Source: Bactericera cockerelli (lineage: Eukaryota > Arthropoda > Insecta > Hemiptera > Triozidae). Taken from it: 64,000 nucleotides of DNA. The position numbers and the translations under genes were made by a program. Below, piece after piece: positions 31,683 to 43,379 of the stretch; the first letter of the stretch is position 1, and each line of letters opens with the position of its first letter. The notes under the pieces were generated by a model. The model worked only from the letters and a program-made list of their open reading frames with translations, was not told the DNA's origin and made no database searches. The stretch is taken from positions 12,298,818 to 12,362,817 of the forward strand of contig CM044960.1 in the NCBI GenBank assembly GCA_024516035.1. The letters are read 5' to 3'.

Positions 31683-32202
31683 TTACGGTAGGAGATAAAA
31701 AAAAATCCTGGAATCCAAAAGGAGTTGTCTTGGGCGGAGACCGCAAGGGGCGGCAATCACGGTTGGCCAAAAATTATTTTCGAACTTTAAAATTGACATT
31801 TGATTCGTATTTATGGTTTACAATCCTGGGACTGTTTCAATCCCGAAAAATCGGAATTGAAAATTAGCGATCTTGGGATAACGGGATTTGATAGCGCTTT
31901 AAAATACCTATGATAAAGGCAAACTGTTAGATCTTGTAGTTTGTTCATCCACGATTTATGTATTTCCCTTATGGACTGGCAGCTTGATCCATGAATAAAT
32001 CAGTTCCATTTCTGAAAATTTGAACGTGTATTTTCTCTCATCCTACACATACTACAAAAAAACAACATATTTTTGTGTTTTTCAATAAATAAAAATGGTT
32101 TATGAATTACTTCTTTCAACATTCTATTAACAATGTACAAATTTAGTATAAAAATAATAACAATAAATGTGTAGATCAAGTTCTATTTATATACCCCAGC
32201 TT

Positions 32203-32515
32203 CCGTGGCGTAACGGTTGTGACTACTGCCCGTAGTACAGAGATTCTGAGTTCAATTCCCGGTCGGAGCAGACTTTTCACAAAGAAAATTCTGTTCCCCC
32301 AAACACGTGAGCCTGGCAATGCCGGCCCTACCCAGGCTGGCTAAGTTTAATGTGGGTAGCTGGTACGATTCCCAGCGAAAAATCAAATAGAATCGTTGGT
32401 GTTAGGAAGGTCATCTAGCCGTAAAACATTTGCCACAACCAACCTCAAAAATGAGGTTGAACAATGCCGACCCCAAGTAGGATTAGGAAAGACAAAGTGA
32501 AAGAAGAAGAAGTTC
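32203..32515 (+). mobile_element. tRNA-derived SINE (family C), longer copy
   Basis: CCGTGGCGTAACGGTTGTGA and TGAGTTCAATTCCCGGTCGG are the boxes. The core CCGGCCCTACCCAGGCTGGC follows, then GATTCCCAGCGAA, and a tail with GTTAGGAAGGTCATCTAGCC and CCGACCCCAAGTAGGATTAG. Confidence 0.8.
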
Positions 32516-33702
32516 TATTTATACACGAAGCTCGGAGAAGCTCTGTCGGATCGTTTGACTTGACCTACTACACCATCAAGCGCTGTCATTCTCGCCAAAA
32601 CATCATTGACGGTGTCACCTGAAATTGAGCTTGTGCTTGTGAAAGCGTAATCTTCTTTTTCTCTATTGTTGAGGTTCATGAGCCGCAGATTTCTCCACCA
32701 ATTGACTCGTTGATGTTGATGGTCTGAGATCATTTTTCTTGTGTTTTGTGCAAAGATGTGTATGTAATCCTTTCGTAGATTTTCCTAGGTCCTAGGGTCT
32801 TGAGTAGGGAATCACATGTTTTACACTTGGCACTATTTCAATTACAAGAAACAAGGTAATAGCTCCAAATCGACTAAATATCGGAATCTTTTTTGTTACT
32901 TGTATAATTATTTATGTTTCATTACATGGGTAATTTAAGAAACTAAAAGAATTGTCAAGGTAAAGTATATACAACATAGATTTATCAATCACTCGATTTT
33001 ACAGGTTTTCAAAACACTACTTTTAGCTAAAAAAGCAAAAATTACTCTGCCAATTATGGACTCCATACTTCCTCGTGAATCCGATTACTAAATTTCTCTG
33101 AAGTAACAAGCAAAAATCTATTTCTATTCGAACAAATTCTGGAGTTAACATCACACGACTTTCCTTGTCCCCCAAAAAGAAGTCGAGTTCAGCCACTGGT
33201 GACTCAACGGTAACAGATAGCTAAAAATCAATGCCCAATTCGTAATCAACACTTCATAATCAATAAATTTGATATGTCACAACCTCAATCTAGGATAAAT
33301 AATAATAAAAGTTAGTCAAAGCGGACGCGCGGAACAAATGGCTGAAAACATCTTTTTAGATATACTGAGGCTGATTCCTCCAGAAATGTGAAAAAAATAG
33401 GTCAAATTTTCGACGAATACAATACTTTCCTTATTATAGGATAAGGAAAGTAATAAGAAGACAAAAAAATAAGAAGCAATTCAAAGGGTACTGCTCTATC
33501 ACCGTTTTTATATTTGTCTTAAAAAGCCATTGTTTTGGCATCGTTCAATGATTCATAGAATCTCTTGTTGAAAACGAGAAAGGCACTCATGAACTGATAA
33601 ACCTCTCGAGTGTGAGTCATCAATAGATACCACAGGTCTCATGGATACAGAAATACAAAACATACGAATACATAATATTGAGTATCTAGGATTAGGAACA
33701 AG
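32516..33702. other. Intron sequence without recognised features
   Basis: I see no exon, RNA gene or mobile-element end. The minus-strand frame at 32515-32733 has no recognisable domain. Confidence 0.45.
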
Positions 33703-34506
33703 TTATAGCCGAGTTTATCACAACTCCACCAATCACTGATTCGCCAACCACCCTCGAATCTCGAGGGTTCACGAATCCACCAATCGGGTTTTATCACGAA
33801 AATTCAAGCTCGAGTTCGCGAATCATGATTGGCGTTACGGCAACATCGCAATTATACGAAAACTCTCATAAAAGCCTCTGATTTTTCGAAAATTGCGATG
33901 TTGTTTTGTTAACTTTTTACATTTTGAATGCTAACATTTCTGAAAGCATTTTGAACGTTTTTTTTTTGTGTCGTTCACATGGTCATTCCATAAGTTTCAT
34001 ATTGATCAATGATCATTTTGTGTGACTTGGGTTCAATTCTCAGCAGGGCAAGATATAATAAATTACCTTATGAGTAAGAATGCTGTTTCAATGTGACTAT
34101 CAGGGATGGAATTATGGTCAAAATAAGATATTGGGACAGATGGTGATCTCGGTTTTATTCCCAGCAGGGAAGAAATTTTTCTGCCCTATGTCCACTGTAT
34201 TTCCATCACGTTTTCATTAATGTTGTGTACTAGAATTATAATTATAATTCTCACACCTAGCTGTTTAAGAATTCTAAATATTATCAAACACCTCGCGCCG
34301 AGGTGTGAAGAACGCCAATACAAAGAAAGAGACAGCCCGGCAGAGTGTAAGGTTACGGAAAACATAGTTCCCATACATTTCATGTACTTTCAGCCAGCGA
34401 GGTTTTCAGCAGGAGTTTGTACATACTGGTGTGGAGAGATGATATAGGACCTGCACTCATACCCAGAGTCACCAAGAAGTTTTAGTACATGTGTTTTAAA
34501 GTCTAA

Positions 34507-34635
34507 GGGCGGAATTAATAGACGTTTTTGTAATACCTCTGTGGCGCTAAGTCACGGATTGCGTACTGTGTAAGATAGGGAAAACCGACACTTACCAACG
34601 ACTTAAGTTATTGATGTTGTCTATTAATTACGCCC
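34507..34635. mobile_element. 129-bp MITE with TAA target duplication
   Basis: Starts GGGCGGAATTAATAGAC and ends GTCTATTAATTACGCCC, flanked by TAA on both sides (34504-34506, 34636-34638). The same element in the other orientation is at 37980-38111, and partial copies lie near 50598-50690 and 55690-55772. Confidence 0.85.
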
Positions 34636-34784
34636 TAAATCTTGTAGGAACTGAGATTCGGACAAATTCAGAATGTTCCCGAATGAGCTTTTATCTTCCT
34701 GGGATTAGCTCGTTTTCAGGAAATATCATATAGACTTAGAAATTCAAATTGTGGTGAAGCACAAGCAGAAAAAGCACAGGTGAA

Positions 34785-34878
34785 GCACAGAGCAGAAAAA
34801 TTCCTGCCCCGCTGGGGATCGAACCAAGGTCACCATGCGTGCAATGCCTAGCGCTAAATCATTGGGCAACGGTGACTA
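34785..34878 (-). mobile_element. tRNA-derived SINE (family D), head fragment
   Basis: On the minus strand: AGTCACCGTTGCCCAATGAT, then GCTAGGCATTGCACGCATGG and GGTTCGATCCCCAGCGGGGC. It resembles 61031-61220 and 55171-55457. Confidence 0.75.
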
Positions 34879-34885
34879 CTCACAA

Positions 34886-34912
34886 ATCGCTTCTCGGCCT
34901 TTTGGTTAAGAT
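34886..34912 (+). ncRNA. U2 snRNA 5'-end fragment (pseudogene)
   Basis: ATCGCTTCTCGGCCTTTTGG, followed by TTAAGAT, matches the very conserved 5' end of U2 snRNA over 27 bases with one change (C to T). After that the match stops, and the branch-site recognition region (GTAGTA) is absent, so it is not functional. It lies eight bases from the 5' end of an oppositely oriented SINE. Confidence 0.7.
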
Positions 34913-35479
34913 GTAATATCACAAAAATAAGTATTAATTAATTAATTTTAATAGCAATCGCGTGATAATGGCCAGTTTGAAAAAATTTCAAGTATTTTTT
35001 TAGGAATAATTCAAATTTATTTCAGTCTTTATTACAAAACTTTTATAAACTTAGCACATCAGGATAAGATGACAGGTTTATGAAGAACAAGGACAAGGAT
35101 AATTAAATAATGGGCAAAAAAATAAAGATATCATGAAGATAAACAAGTATTTGAATTTTGAAAAAGATAAACATTTTATCTTTGTTTACGATTTAAAAAT
35201 TCCAAAGAAGAAATTCTATAGTATTTTCAATATTTTTTTCTCTTTGGGAAGCCAATCGGTCCTCGAATCACTGATTCGTGAATCAAGGTTACTTCCTCAA
35301 ATTGAGTGCTCCGAATCACCTGCGAATCAGAGATTGGAGATGATAAAACCCGATTCGTCGAGCCAATCCGGAGTTCGAGTGAATCCGGGGTGAATCTTGG
35401 ATGATAAAATCGGCTATTAGTTTTATGATAGGAGTCAAAAGTGTTCGTATCGGCAGGCAGACACTTTTTCACCTTTGAA

Positions 35480-35830
35480 ATGGCTACAGATTCTCCTATC
35501 TTTCACTATGGTTTGTTACCAACTATTGAATACTTAATACCTATAGATAGAAGGAAGGCTAGAGGGAGGAGTCCGTTACCCATCGAATTCATTTCTGATG
35601 AAATAAAAAGAAATCTTGCACAATTACTTGGTCACTACTCGTGGAAAAAAGTGTCATTCAAAGATCCTACATCGTTGTTTAAGAAGTACCTAGAAAATTT
35701 CTCTTTTGATTTTAATGTCTTGGTGTCCTGTCGATTTGGTATAAGCCAAGTAGGTGACAAAAAATCTTTGATTTTTTTTATAAACTTTTTTTTATTATGG
35801 TACCACCAACGTATCTGCCTCGAATATTAA
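35480..35830 (+). CDS. Unrecognised open frame of 116 codons
   Basis: The ATG at 35480 opens MATDSPIFHYGLLPTIEYLI, continues through a charged stretch (DRRKARGRSP, KRNLAQLLGHYSWKKVSF) and ends with a hydrophobic, low-complexity tail. I recognise no domain. It lies just outside the TTA-flanked element and could be a fragment of a mobile-element protein or chance. No splice or polyadenylation context supports it. Confidence 0.2.
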   Translation: MATDSPIFHYGLLPTIEYLIPIDRRKARGRSPLPIEFISDEIKRNLAQLLGHYSWKKVSFKDPTSLFKKYLENFSFDFNVLVSCRFGISQVGDKKSLIFFINFFLLWYHQRICLEY

Positions 35831-36985
35831 CGAAAACGAAAATATTTTTTGAGTAACATGTAGGGTAAAAAAAATCTGGTGTGAACATAAAAGATTGAAG
35901 TACCACGCTACATTGTGACGGTATAACCATTACCTTGTTAAAATGTACCTTTGTATTGCCAATTTTACCCCCACATAAAATGAATATGCAACTACATAAG
36001 TACATTAGGTTAAAACGACATTCGCCTATAACGACGAAAAGTTCCCGGTCCCTTGACCGTCGTTATAGGCAAAGTTTACTGTAGTACATTTATGTACAAA
36101 TGAGGTATTTATAAGGTATATTTTAAAAATCATGCAGCATTAGTAGTTGATGTGGTTACGGCGCGCCGTATCTGTAATGTAAAAAATCCAGCGCGTGGGG
36201 ATCCGTGATTCGTGGATCGAATCCCACCCCATGCTTGGATTTTCCTCATTTATTTTTTTCTTAGATTTTATCCATTAGTGCAAAACTTTAAAATACAGAC
36301 TTAATGCTTTAAGTATGCTTTTACAGTTTTACACCATCAGCTCAGGTGGACTAGGGCCGTGGAGATGCCAGTCTCCAAATACAAGTTTACAATATCCTGT
36401 TAAAGTATTGCAACCGTCCTGGTATTATACACAATAATCCTTGCATTGCAAGCTTGTACCCCGTTGGATTTATTTTATTTTATTATTATTATTATTATTT
36501 TTAATAATAATAATAGTAAAAAAATTGGGTTTAACATTGCATTCAACTACATGATCACAACTCAAAAATTCAGACCCTTGCTATAGACCATTGTATTCTT
36601 TCCTACTACAGTCGGAATTACACCCTAAAAATAATATAATATATTATATTATTATACTACATTTGTTTTAATTAGGTACATTATTTAAAAATGCTCTTTC
36701 CAAATGGTTGAAATAACCGCAGTGAACCTACGGTTATTTGCGCCATGTATTTTGAAACAAGTCTCGCAACCGTTCATTTGGTACCTAATACTTATAGATT
36801 TAATCCTATCAACCTTTATCGAAATAAAAGGCTATGTATGAGTTCGGTGCGGAAAATAAAAAAATGTATGAGTTCGGTGCCGCCTAAAAAAGGTCATGTA
36901 TGAATTCGGTGCCCTGGTAGGTACTTGCCCTGATGATCAGGTAATTATAGTATTTTTTTCCTTATAGGCATGGCCTTCAATTAAT
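35831..36985. other. Intron sequence with one hairpin and one tRNA-like piece
   Basis: A perfect 13-bp inverted repeat (GCCTATAACGACG … CGTCGTTATAGGC) lies near 36025-36072, probably the remains of a small DNA element. A box-B-like GGATCGAATCCCACCCC is near 36215. The rest is AT-rich with no exon. Confidence 0.5.
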
Positions 36986-36999
36986 AAACCGAGGCATGG

Positions 37000-37145
37000 C
37001 CGTCATTGTATTTTACCCAAACCTACTATAAACCCAAGGCATGGCCTTCATTGTATTTTATCTAACCCTACTATAAACCCAAGGCATGGCCTTCATTGTA
37101 TTTTACCTAACCCTACTATAAACCCAAGGCATGGCCTTCAAGGAG
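37000..37145 (+). repeat. 45-bp minisatellite with AGGCATGGCC core (three copies)
   Basis: Units AGGCATGGCCTTCATTGTAT plus TTTACCTAACCCTACTATAA and ACCCA repeat three times after a variant first unit. An inverted set is at 39545-39665 and a decayed one near 41640-41790. The core AGGCATGGCC is shared with the 21-bp array and with the 3' part of the family A Helitron-like elements. Confidence 0.85.
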
Positions 37146-37809
37146 GAAATGGACAGTCTTGCTGAATGTAACTATCTACAAAATAATCTACTAACTTAAT
37201 AACAGCAGGATGAATGTTAACAAGCAACTAGTACATTATAAACAAAAAATCAATTTATAAGTCATTAAGACCGCACCGAACTCGTACATCACCTTTTTTA
37301 GGCGGCACCGAATTCATACATGCGAAAAAGGTGCGGGTAATCTTCGCACCGAACTCACCTATTGCCAAATAAAATGACTCTCGGACTGATTTTAGACAAG
37401 TAGCCTGGCCCGCGTAACATTCCTACTCGTACCTACAACTGTAGACGAGTAGTCTGATCCAGGGATGATACCAGCAGTAGACAGCTAGACACTGAGGCAT
37501 CTAGAGACTACTCGCACTAGATTACCCCAGCTTGTCTGTACAAATTCAACTCTGAGATATTCCCTATTATTATTAATCTTTACGAAGCGACGGAGTTCAT
37601 CAGATGAGCCAAAATCTCATTAGAAAAGGTCATTTTACGTGCGAAGGGATCAAAAAAAATCCATCACTTGGGCCATTTGAAAAAATATGATTCAGGTATT
37701 TTTTCATTCAGTGTGGATCACAAGTTAGGACCTTGTTTAAACTTGTAAAAAAACAATCCACAACGACCTCAAGATCCCATTTGTTATTGAAGAGATAAAA
37801 GACAGAACA

Positions 37810-38870
37810 TGACCTTTAACTCAAAAACATGATTTGAGATTATTCTGGGATCTAGAGACGCTAGGCATTAAAGATAATCCAGCAGTTACTGATGACGATA
37901 TTGCCTTACAAAAATTTAAATCTTGTGATATTTTTCATGATGCTTCGCTAAATCTGCGCGCATGGTCGACTAACTGTAAGGGCGAAATTAATAGACAACA
38001 TCAATCACTGAAGTCTGAACGTCAAAACGTCAATTTTCCCCATCTTACACAATACGCAATCCGTGACTTAGCGCCACAGAGGTATTACAAAAACGTCTAT
38101 TAATTCCACCCTAAGAGTCCTAAGTTCGATTCTCTTCCTGACGAAATAAAAAAGGAGGCTTTTTATTCCTTAGAAGAATTTTTGAGTTGTAGTTTGAGTG
38201 ATATGGTCCAGCTTACAATTTACTTAGTTTGTTACTTCTTAAGTTCTATTATGTCTTTTCCTTCCCCTGCCCCATTTCTGTATATGTATTTGACTTGTGT
38301 AAACAAATTGTAAATTTGATGTACACCAATAAATAAATCTTACCTTAAAATAAAAAGTGTTCAACCCGTCCAAAATGTGTTGGGTATTCACTGGCATATA
38401 GATACTGACTATTAGCTTGAAGCATATTAACTTAAAAGTTAATCCTGAGGCCAAAGTAACTAAACGAGAGTTCATTTTATGATCTTGGACACAAAACAAG
38501 GATTGGGACACAGTACTTACTGATAAAGACACTAGAATTTTCTTAGAGATAGTTGACGACTTACAGAAGATTTCAACTTATGAACTACCCAGATTATTAC
38601 GTGTAATATTACACTACACCTGACTCTAAAATTGAATTCCATGTCTTTTCTGACGCTTGCTTATATTGCTCTTACGGGGCAACTGTTTACGTTCGTTGTA
38701 TAAATGCCTCTGTGGCATAACTTGTGATATGATATTTTCAAAAATAATAGTGTCCCCTAAAAATATAACTTTCCCGCGACTCGAACTGATGGGTGCGCTC
38801 ATTGCACATCGTAGTTTATTATATGTTATTAAATCGTTAAATCGCCCAATTCACGGTTTTTACTTATGGT
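37810..38870 (+). pseudogene. BEL/Pao retrotransposon pol remnant
   Basis: The plus strand reads RLFWDLETLGIKDNPAV, then FKSCDIFHDASLNLRAWSTN, and after a gap FHVFSDACLYCSYGATVYV and ITFPRLELMGALIAHRSLLY. These are the reverse-transcriptase-to-RNase H wording of BEL/Pao elements (HVFSDA, LPRLELMGAL). It is broken by frameshifts, by a MITE (37980-38111) and on the right by a Helitron-like element (38875). No LTRs were found. Confidence 0.8.
37980..38111. mobile_element. 132-bp MITE with TAA target duplication inside the BEL remnant
   Basis: Starts GGGCGAAATTAATAGAC, ends GTCTATTAATTCCACCC, flanked by TAA (37977-37979, 38112-38114). It is the opposite-orientation relative of 34507-34635. Confidence 0.85.
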
Positions 38871-38874
38871 CAGA

Positions 38875-39480
38875 CTAGGGGGCTTTCGCCTGCTTTGCGG
38901 GCCGAGGCATGGCCGTAGTGTATTGAGGCATGACCGTAGTGTATAGAGGCATGGCCGTAGTGTATTGAGGCATGACCGTAGTTTATTGAGGCATGACCGT
39001 AGTGTATTGAAGCATGACCGTACTGTATTGAGACATGAACGTAGTGTATTGAGGCATGGCCGTAGTGTATTGAGGCATGAACGTAGTGTATTGAGGCATG
39101 GCCGTAATGTATTGAGGCATGAACGTAGTGTATTGAGGCATGAACGTAGTGTATTGAGGCATGGCCGTAGTGTATTGAGGCATGAACGTAGTGTATTGAG
39201 GCATGGCCGTAGTGTATTGAGGCATGACCGTAGTGTATTGAGGCATGGCCGTAGTGTATTGAGGCATGAACGTAGTGTATTGAGGCATGAACGTAGTGTA
39301 TTGAGGCATGAACGTAGTGTATTGAGGCATGACCGATGACCGTAGTGTATTGAGGCATGGCCGTAGTGTATTGAGGCATGAACGTAGTGTATTGAGGCAT
39401 GGCCGTAATGTATTGAGGCATGACCGTAGTGTATTGAACCATGGCCTTAGTGTATTGAGGCATGAACGTATTTTATATAA
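38875..39480 (-). repeat. 21-bp minisatellite grown from a Helitron-type 3' end
   Basis: On the minus strand the array finishes with CGGCCATGCCTCGGCCCGCA, then AAGCAGGCGAAAGCCCCCTAG before T, recognisable as the family A Helitron-type terminus. To its right are about 27 units of GTGTATTGAGGCATG(G/A)(C/A)CGTA. The 21-bp period (seven codons) gives long artificial open frames in several registers. One 6-bp slip lies at 39330-39340. Confidence 0.9.
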
Positions 39481-39539
39481 GAATCATCTTTTTATATGGA
39501 AATCTTTAAAATGTCTAACTTATAAAAGGTATAGAACCT

Positions 39540-39690
39540 TGAGTGTATAGTAGAGTTAGGTAAAACACATAGAAGGCCATGCCTCAGGAATATAGTAGGT
39601 TTAGGGATAATACATAGAAGGCAATGCCTCGGGTTCATAGTAGGGTTAGGTAAAATACATAGAAAGCCTATTAGGTATTTCTATTATATA
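39540..39690 (-). repeat. Inverted 45-bp minisatellite units
   Basis: Three units containing AGTAGGGTTAGGTAAAATAC and AAGGCCATGCCTC are the reverse complement of the 37000-37145 array. Together with the 21-bp array they form a ~2.6-kb inverted arrangement. Confidence 0.75.
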
Positions 39691-39894
39691 ATTTATGCTA
39701 GGCCTAAACTATGTAGGTATAAACTCAGGTAAAAATGCAATCGACGGGAGAAAATTCGGTGTTGATAAAATCCTGAGCGGGAGTGAACTCGTGGTACCTA
39801 CCTGAACAAAATTTTGGTCGGGAGAGAACTCGATGACGTCCCTTATCAAGACCTCACGAGGTATGAGTGTACCCTGGACAACTGGACATACATG

Positions 39895-39985
39895 GACAGA
39901 GAAAAAAAAACTGCCCTGATGGGGATCGAACCCAAGTCAGGCTGACTAGTACGCTACCCACTTAGCCAAGGGCACTACTTTGTCA
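39895..39985 (-). mobile_element. tRNA-derived SINE head, reversed
   Basis: The minus strand has GTAGTGCCCTTGGCTAAGTG (box A) and CTTGGGTTCGATCCCCATCA (box B), with a GCAGTTTTTTTTTCTCTGTC tail. Related to family D. Confidence 0.7.
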
Positions 39986-39989
39986 CAAC

Positions 39990-42195
39990 ATTTAGTGAGT
40001 AGCATCGACATTACGAGAGCTAATTCATCATATTTTACCTCCATTCAACCATGATTGTTAAAAAACAATTTCGTAATGCCGCACCACAGGTCATTGCCCA
40101 ATTCTACAACTACTACAATTTTCCTCGCGAGGGTAATAGGGTAAGATCAAAACAACAACGTGAATAATCAAGATGCGAAAGATAAATAACAAACGAAAAC
40201 AAAACGCGCTTGAACTGGGTTTCATGTCGAGTATACTACCAATAGACAAAGTTGTCTTCTAAAAACGAGGACAGAAAATGATCTAACTAAATTAATACTT
40301 GGAAACTTAAACATTAAAGTTTTGCAAAGAGAGAGCGAGGTCATCTCGAAAAATACATACTGGTCAAGATCTGACCACTGTGCTAAGGATTCGAAGGTAC
40401 CTACTCGCCAAAGAATGAAAGGCCACCAGGTGCCACCCAGTGGACCGGATGAAGGAATAAAACCAATAAATTAGGTATCTGCTCATCAAGATCTTTCATT
40501 TGATACCACTTAAGAATAGTTTTATCCTTCAATTCCCGATTTGGGCTCCAAAACCGAGGCCGCCCAAATGGGCCGCCGATTATAATTAGAATTTTTTGAT
40601 CTGGCTCATCTTCATTATATCTTGATCACTATAGACAACTCACTTAATCTTCAATGCCAAGTTAAGGACACTAAGTCGGGTCTCAAGGATCCGTATGAAA
40701 AAAAAAAACAAATTTTTTTTTTTTTTATGAATCTTTCATGTCTTTCACGATTGATGGGGGATCTCGAAAATAGGGTTCCCGTTGCCTAGGAAGTCAAACA
40801 AAAAGTCAAATCAACTTATTTTTCAACGTAGAGTCCATAAAAATCACAATTTTTGAAATTCATGTTGCACTTTTCGCTGGCTGAAAGAACATGAAATGCA
40901 TGGGAACTATGTTTTCCGTAACCTTACACTCTGCCGGTCTGTCTCTTTCTTTGTATAGGCGTTCTTCACACCTCGGCCGAGGTGTTTGATATCTTCAATA
41001 TTCACGAATGGATCGAAGGCCATATACTTCTCTGCCTTAGGAAGTTTTCCTAAAGGCATTCACAACCATTTTCATACCAGTCTATAAAAGTCTACCAAAA
41101 CCTACCAAGTGGACTATTCTTACGATCTAAATTATCAATAAAACGTCCCAACTATATTATTACGAATAAACAATTTCTGTGTATGTATTTCACGACACTT
41201 CTTACCTTCCGTCACTTCCATATATTGTTTCATAGCACCCAAACCTATTTCAGACAATATTTATGTCTTTTATTTGTATCGGGCGCACTTAAACCTCAGC
41301 CAATGTGTTTGATAGAACAATTTTTAGGTAGGTTTCAAATAAATATAACCAAATTGTGGTTATTTCTTGTGGTTATTTCAAAATGATGGGTTTAAAGGAA
41401 CCATAAAAAAAGTCAGCCGTAAAATTTATTTCATTTAATACCTAAATGATAGAAATTTTACCTAGTTTCGGTCAAAAATGTTTCGACACAAGCTTGCGTC
41501 AGAGTATTGCAGGTATATCTCATATAGTATGGATCAAGTTCAAATCCCTAGGACTAGATCGATGTTATAACATTTATTTTTTGCATGCGTTATTGAGTAA
41601 GACGTATGCTAAATATTAGTGTCATACAGTAGGACTAGGAAATATACACGGCCATAAGGTTAGAAAAACACATACTTCGCAATGTCTCAGGTATGGAGCA
41701 GGACTATTAAAAACAGAATTAAGGCCACGTGTGTAAAGTACGAAGGGGAAATACATAGAAGGCCGTACCTCGGGTATCAAGTAGGGTAAGACGGTGGGTG
41801 CGGGTGTTTGAAACACCAAGGCATCAAACGTTAACATTTTAGGTGTCTCGGTATTTTTTATGAAAATAGGAATATAAACAAAAGTATAAAATTTCAAAAT
41901 TGACTCGTGTATACAATGTGAACCAATCACGAGGAACTAATGTGTCCATAATTGGTCGGGAATAGTCACCAGAACGTCAAGAGATGGTTGATATCGAAAC
42001 CACCAATTTCCTTATTGTGAGAATGGACATTTTGCTGGCTATTCCCGACTCTATTATGCTGGGTATCCCTATCGTGATAATAATAATAATACTCTTTTGT
42101 GGAAGCTAATCACGGGTTAGCTAATAGCTAACCAGGCGAGGTTAATGCTCACAGCATTTTCTACCACCTAACCTCAGAACCTTATTATTATGTGG
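39990..42195. other. Intron sequence with scattered repeat fragments
   Basis: The only clear feature is a copy of the ACACCTCGGCCGAGGTGT-ended repeat at 40866-40988 (perfect palindrome 40968-40985). Decayed 45-bp minisatellite pieces lie near 41640-41790. No exon was found on either strand. Confidence 0.5.
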
Positions 42196-42199
42196 TCAC

Positions 42200-42315
42200 A
42201 AACTCAAATGAGGAAAAATTCATACACTGCGTGGGATTCGATCCAACGAATCCCTAAGCAACCTGGATTACTAGACCAGCGCGTTAACCACTTGACTACT
42301 AGCGGACGATTCACA
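42200..42315 (-). mobile_element. SINE with tRNA-Ser/Leu-like head, reversed
   Basis: The minus strand reads TAGTCAAGTGGTTAACGCGC, TGGTCTAGTAATCCAGG, a long variable-arm-like TTGCTTAGGGATTCGTTGG, and ATCGAATCCCACGCAG. The long variable arm suggests a class II tRNA ancestor. Flanking mismatches and lack of an acceptor stem argue against a functional tRNA. Confidence 0.6.
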
Positions 42316-43379
42316 ATTTTTCACTTGTGGATAAGTCAAAAGTTCGTAATGGACATTATTAACTACTGTCTATTATAATGCAGTAAGTAAGGTCAGTGTA
42401 AACACCGCGTTTATATTATGCAACTGGTTTTAATCCGAATTTCGGTTATTCTCAAGAAGAAATTCACAGTTCTTATCTAACATAGAAACTAGAAACCAGT
42501 TTGAGTTTTAACTTCAAGGGTATCTGTGTTCTCATTACCTATTGCTAAAAAAGGTCTACAAGATTATGATGTGTTGAAAATTCCGGTTTTGGTTCAATGG
42601 ACTAGAGTCCTTTCTGTTTTGTTCTAGTTATATTCCATTTATTTTCGGTTCTCCAAGTGGGTCACATACTCTGTAGACCTACATTAGGTGAAATTATTAT
42701 TTTTCTCTTTCTGGAAATTCGAAGTTGTGGAAATAGTATTTTTTTGTAGATGTGCAACATTTCTCATGCATGATTATGATGCTAAGACTTCTCGCACTTT
42801 AATAATGGGACTGGGTTCAGTAGATAGTGTACACTAAACTCATCTGGGATAATCAGAAATATCAGTACGAATAATAATTTTCACATTTAGTAGTGGTTTT
42901 ACCCAGGCCATAATTAATGTGTTTCAGTATGTTAATATTGACTATAGCGAATTCCCGACTCTGCTAGGGCTGGGTGAGTACGATCGGGAGTGACAACTTT
43001 CATTCTGCCTAAGTAGGGTATCACAACGGAACACCCTATATCCTAGACCCAAGTGCGCTAACACAACGAAGCCCTAGGGTAGCCCCGGTACCCGGTACGA
43101 CATAGAATAATAATCCTACCATGTTATTAAAATACTCGTATGTAAGCGGCCTCAGCGATGTATTGAAATTCGTCCATATCAAGTTGTAGGTACCAGACTA
43201 TTTATTGCTAGTTGAAAGCTAGCAAACTTTTCAACCCCAAACCAAAGGGTTGTAGGTTTGATTCCTACTGTGGCAGCATATTGTATTTAATTTGATTATG
43301 CTTTTGGATAATTATTCTTTATTATCTTATGTATTCAACAGACCATACTTAAGCCTAAAGCCGTATGCAACCCAGTTCA

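Larger units (their letters stand above)
33706..35416. mobile_element. 1.7-kb TTA-flanked element with nested insertions
   Basis: The ends TAGCCGAGTTTATCA and (minus strand) TAGCCGATTTTATCA are inverted repeats with one mismatch, flanked by TTA (33703-33705, 35417-35419). Both ends carry CAATCACTGATTCG and ATCGGGTTTTATCA motifs in opposite orientation. Nested inside are a palindromic-end repeat (34287-34400), a 129-bp MITE (34507-34635), a family D SINE (34785-34878) and a U2-like piece. No transposase is visible. Confidence 0.7.

Noticed and set aside
38890..39480. CRISPR-like regularly spaced repeat
   Set aside because: Units are contiguous with no unique spacers, and the genome is eukaryotic.
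38870..39550. 115-197 residue open frames of seven-residue repeats
   Set aside because: A 21-bp minisatellite keeps all registers open. There is no start context or non-repetitive domain, and the origin is a Helitron-type terminus.
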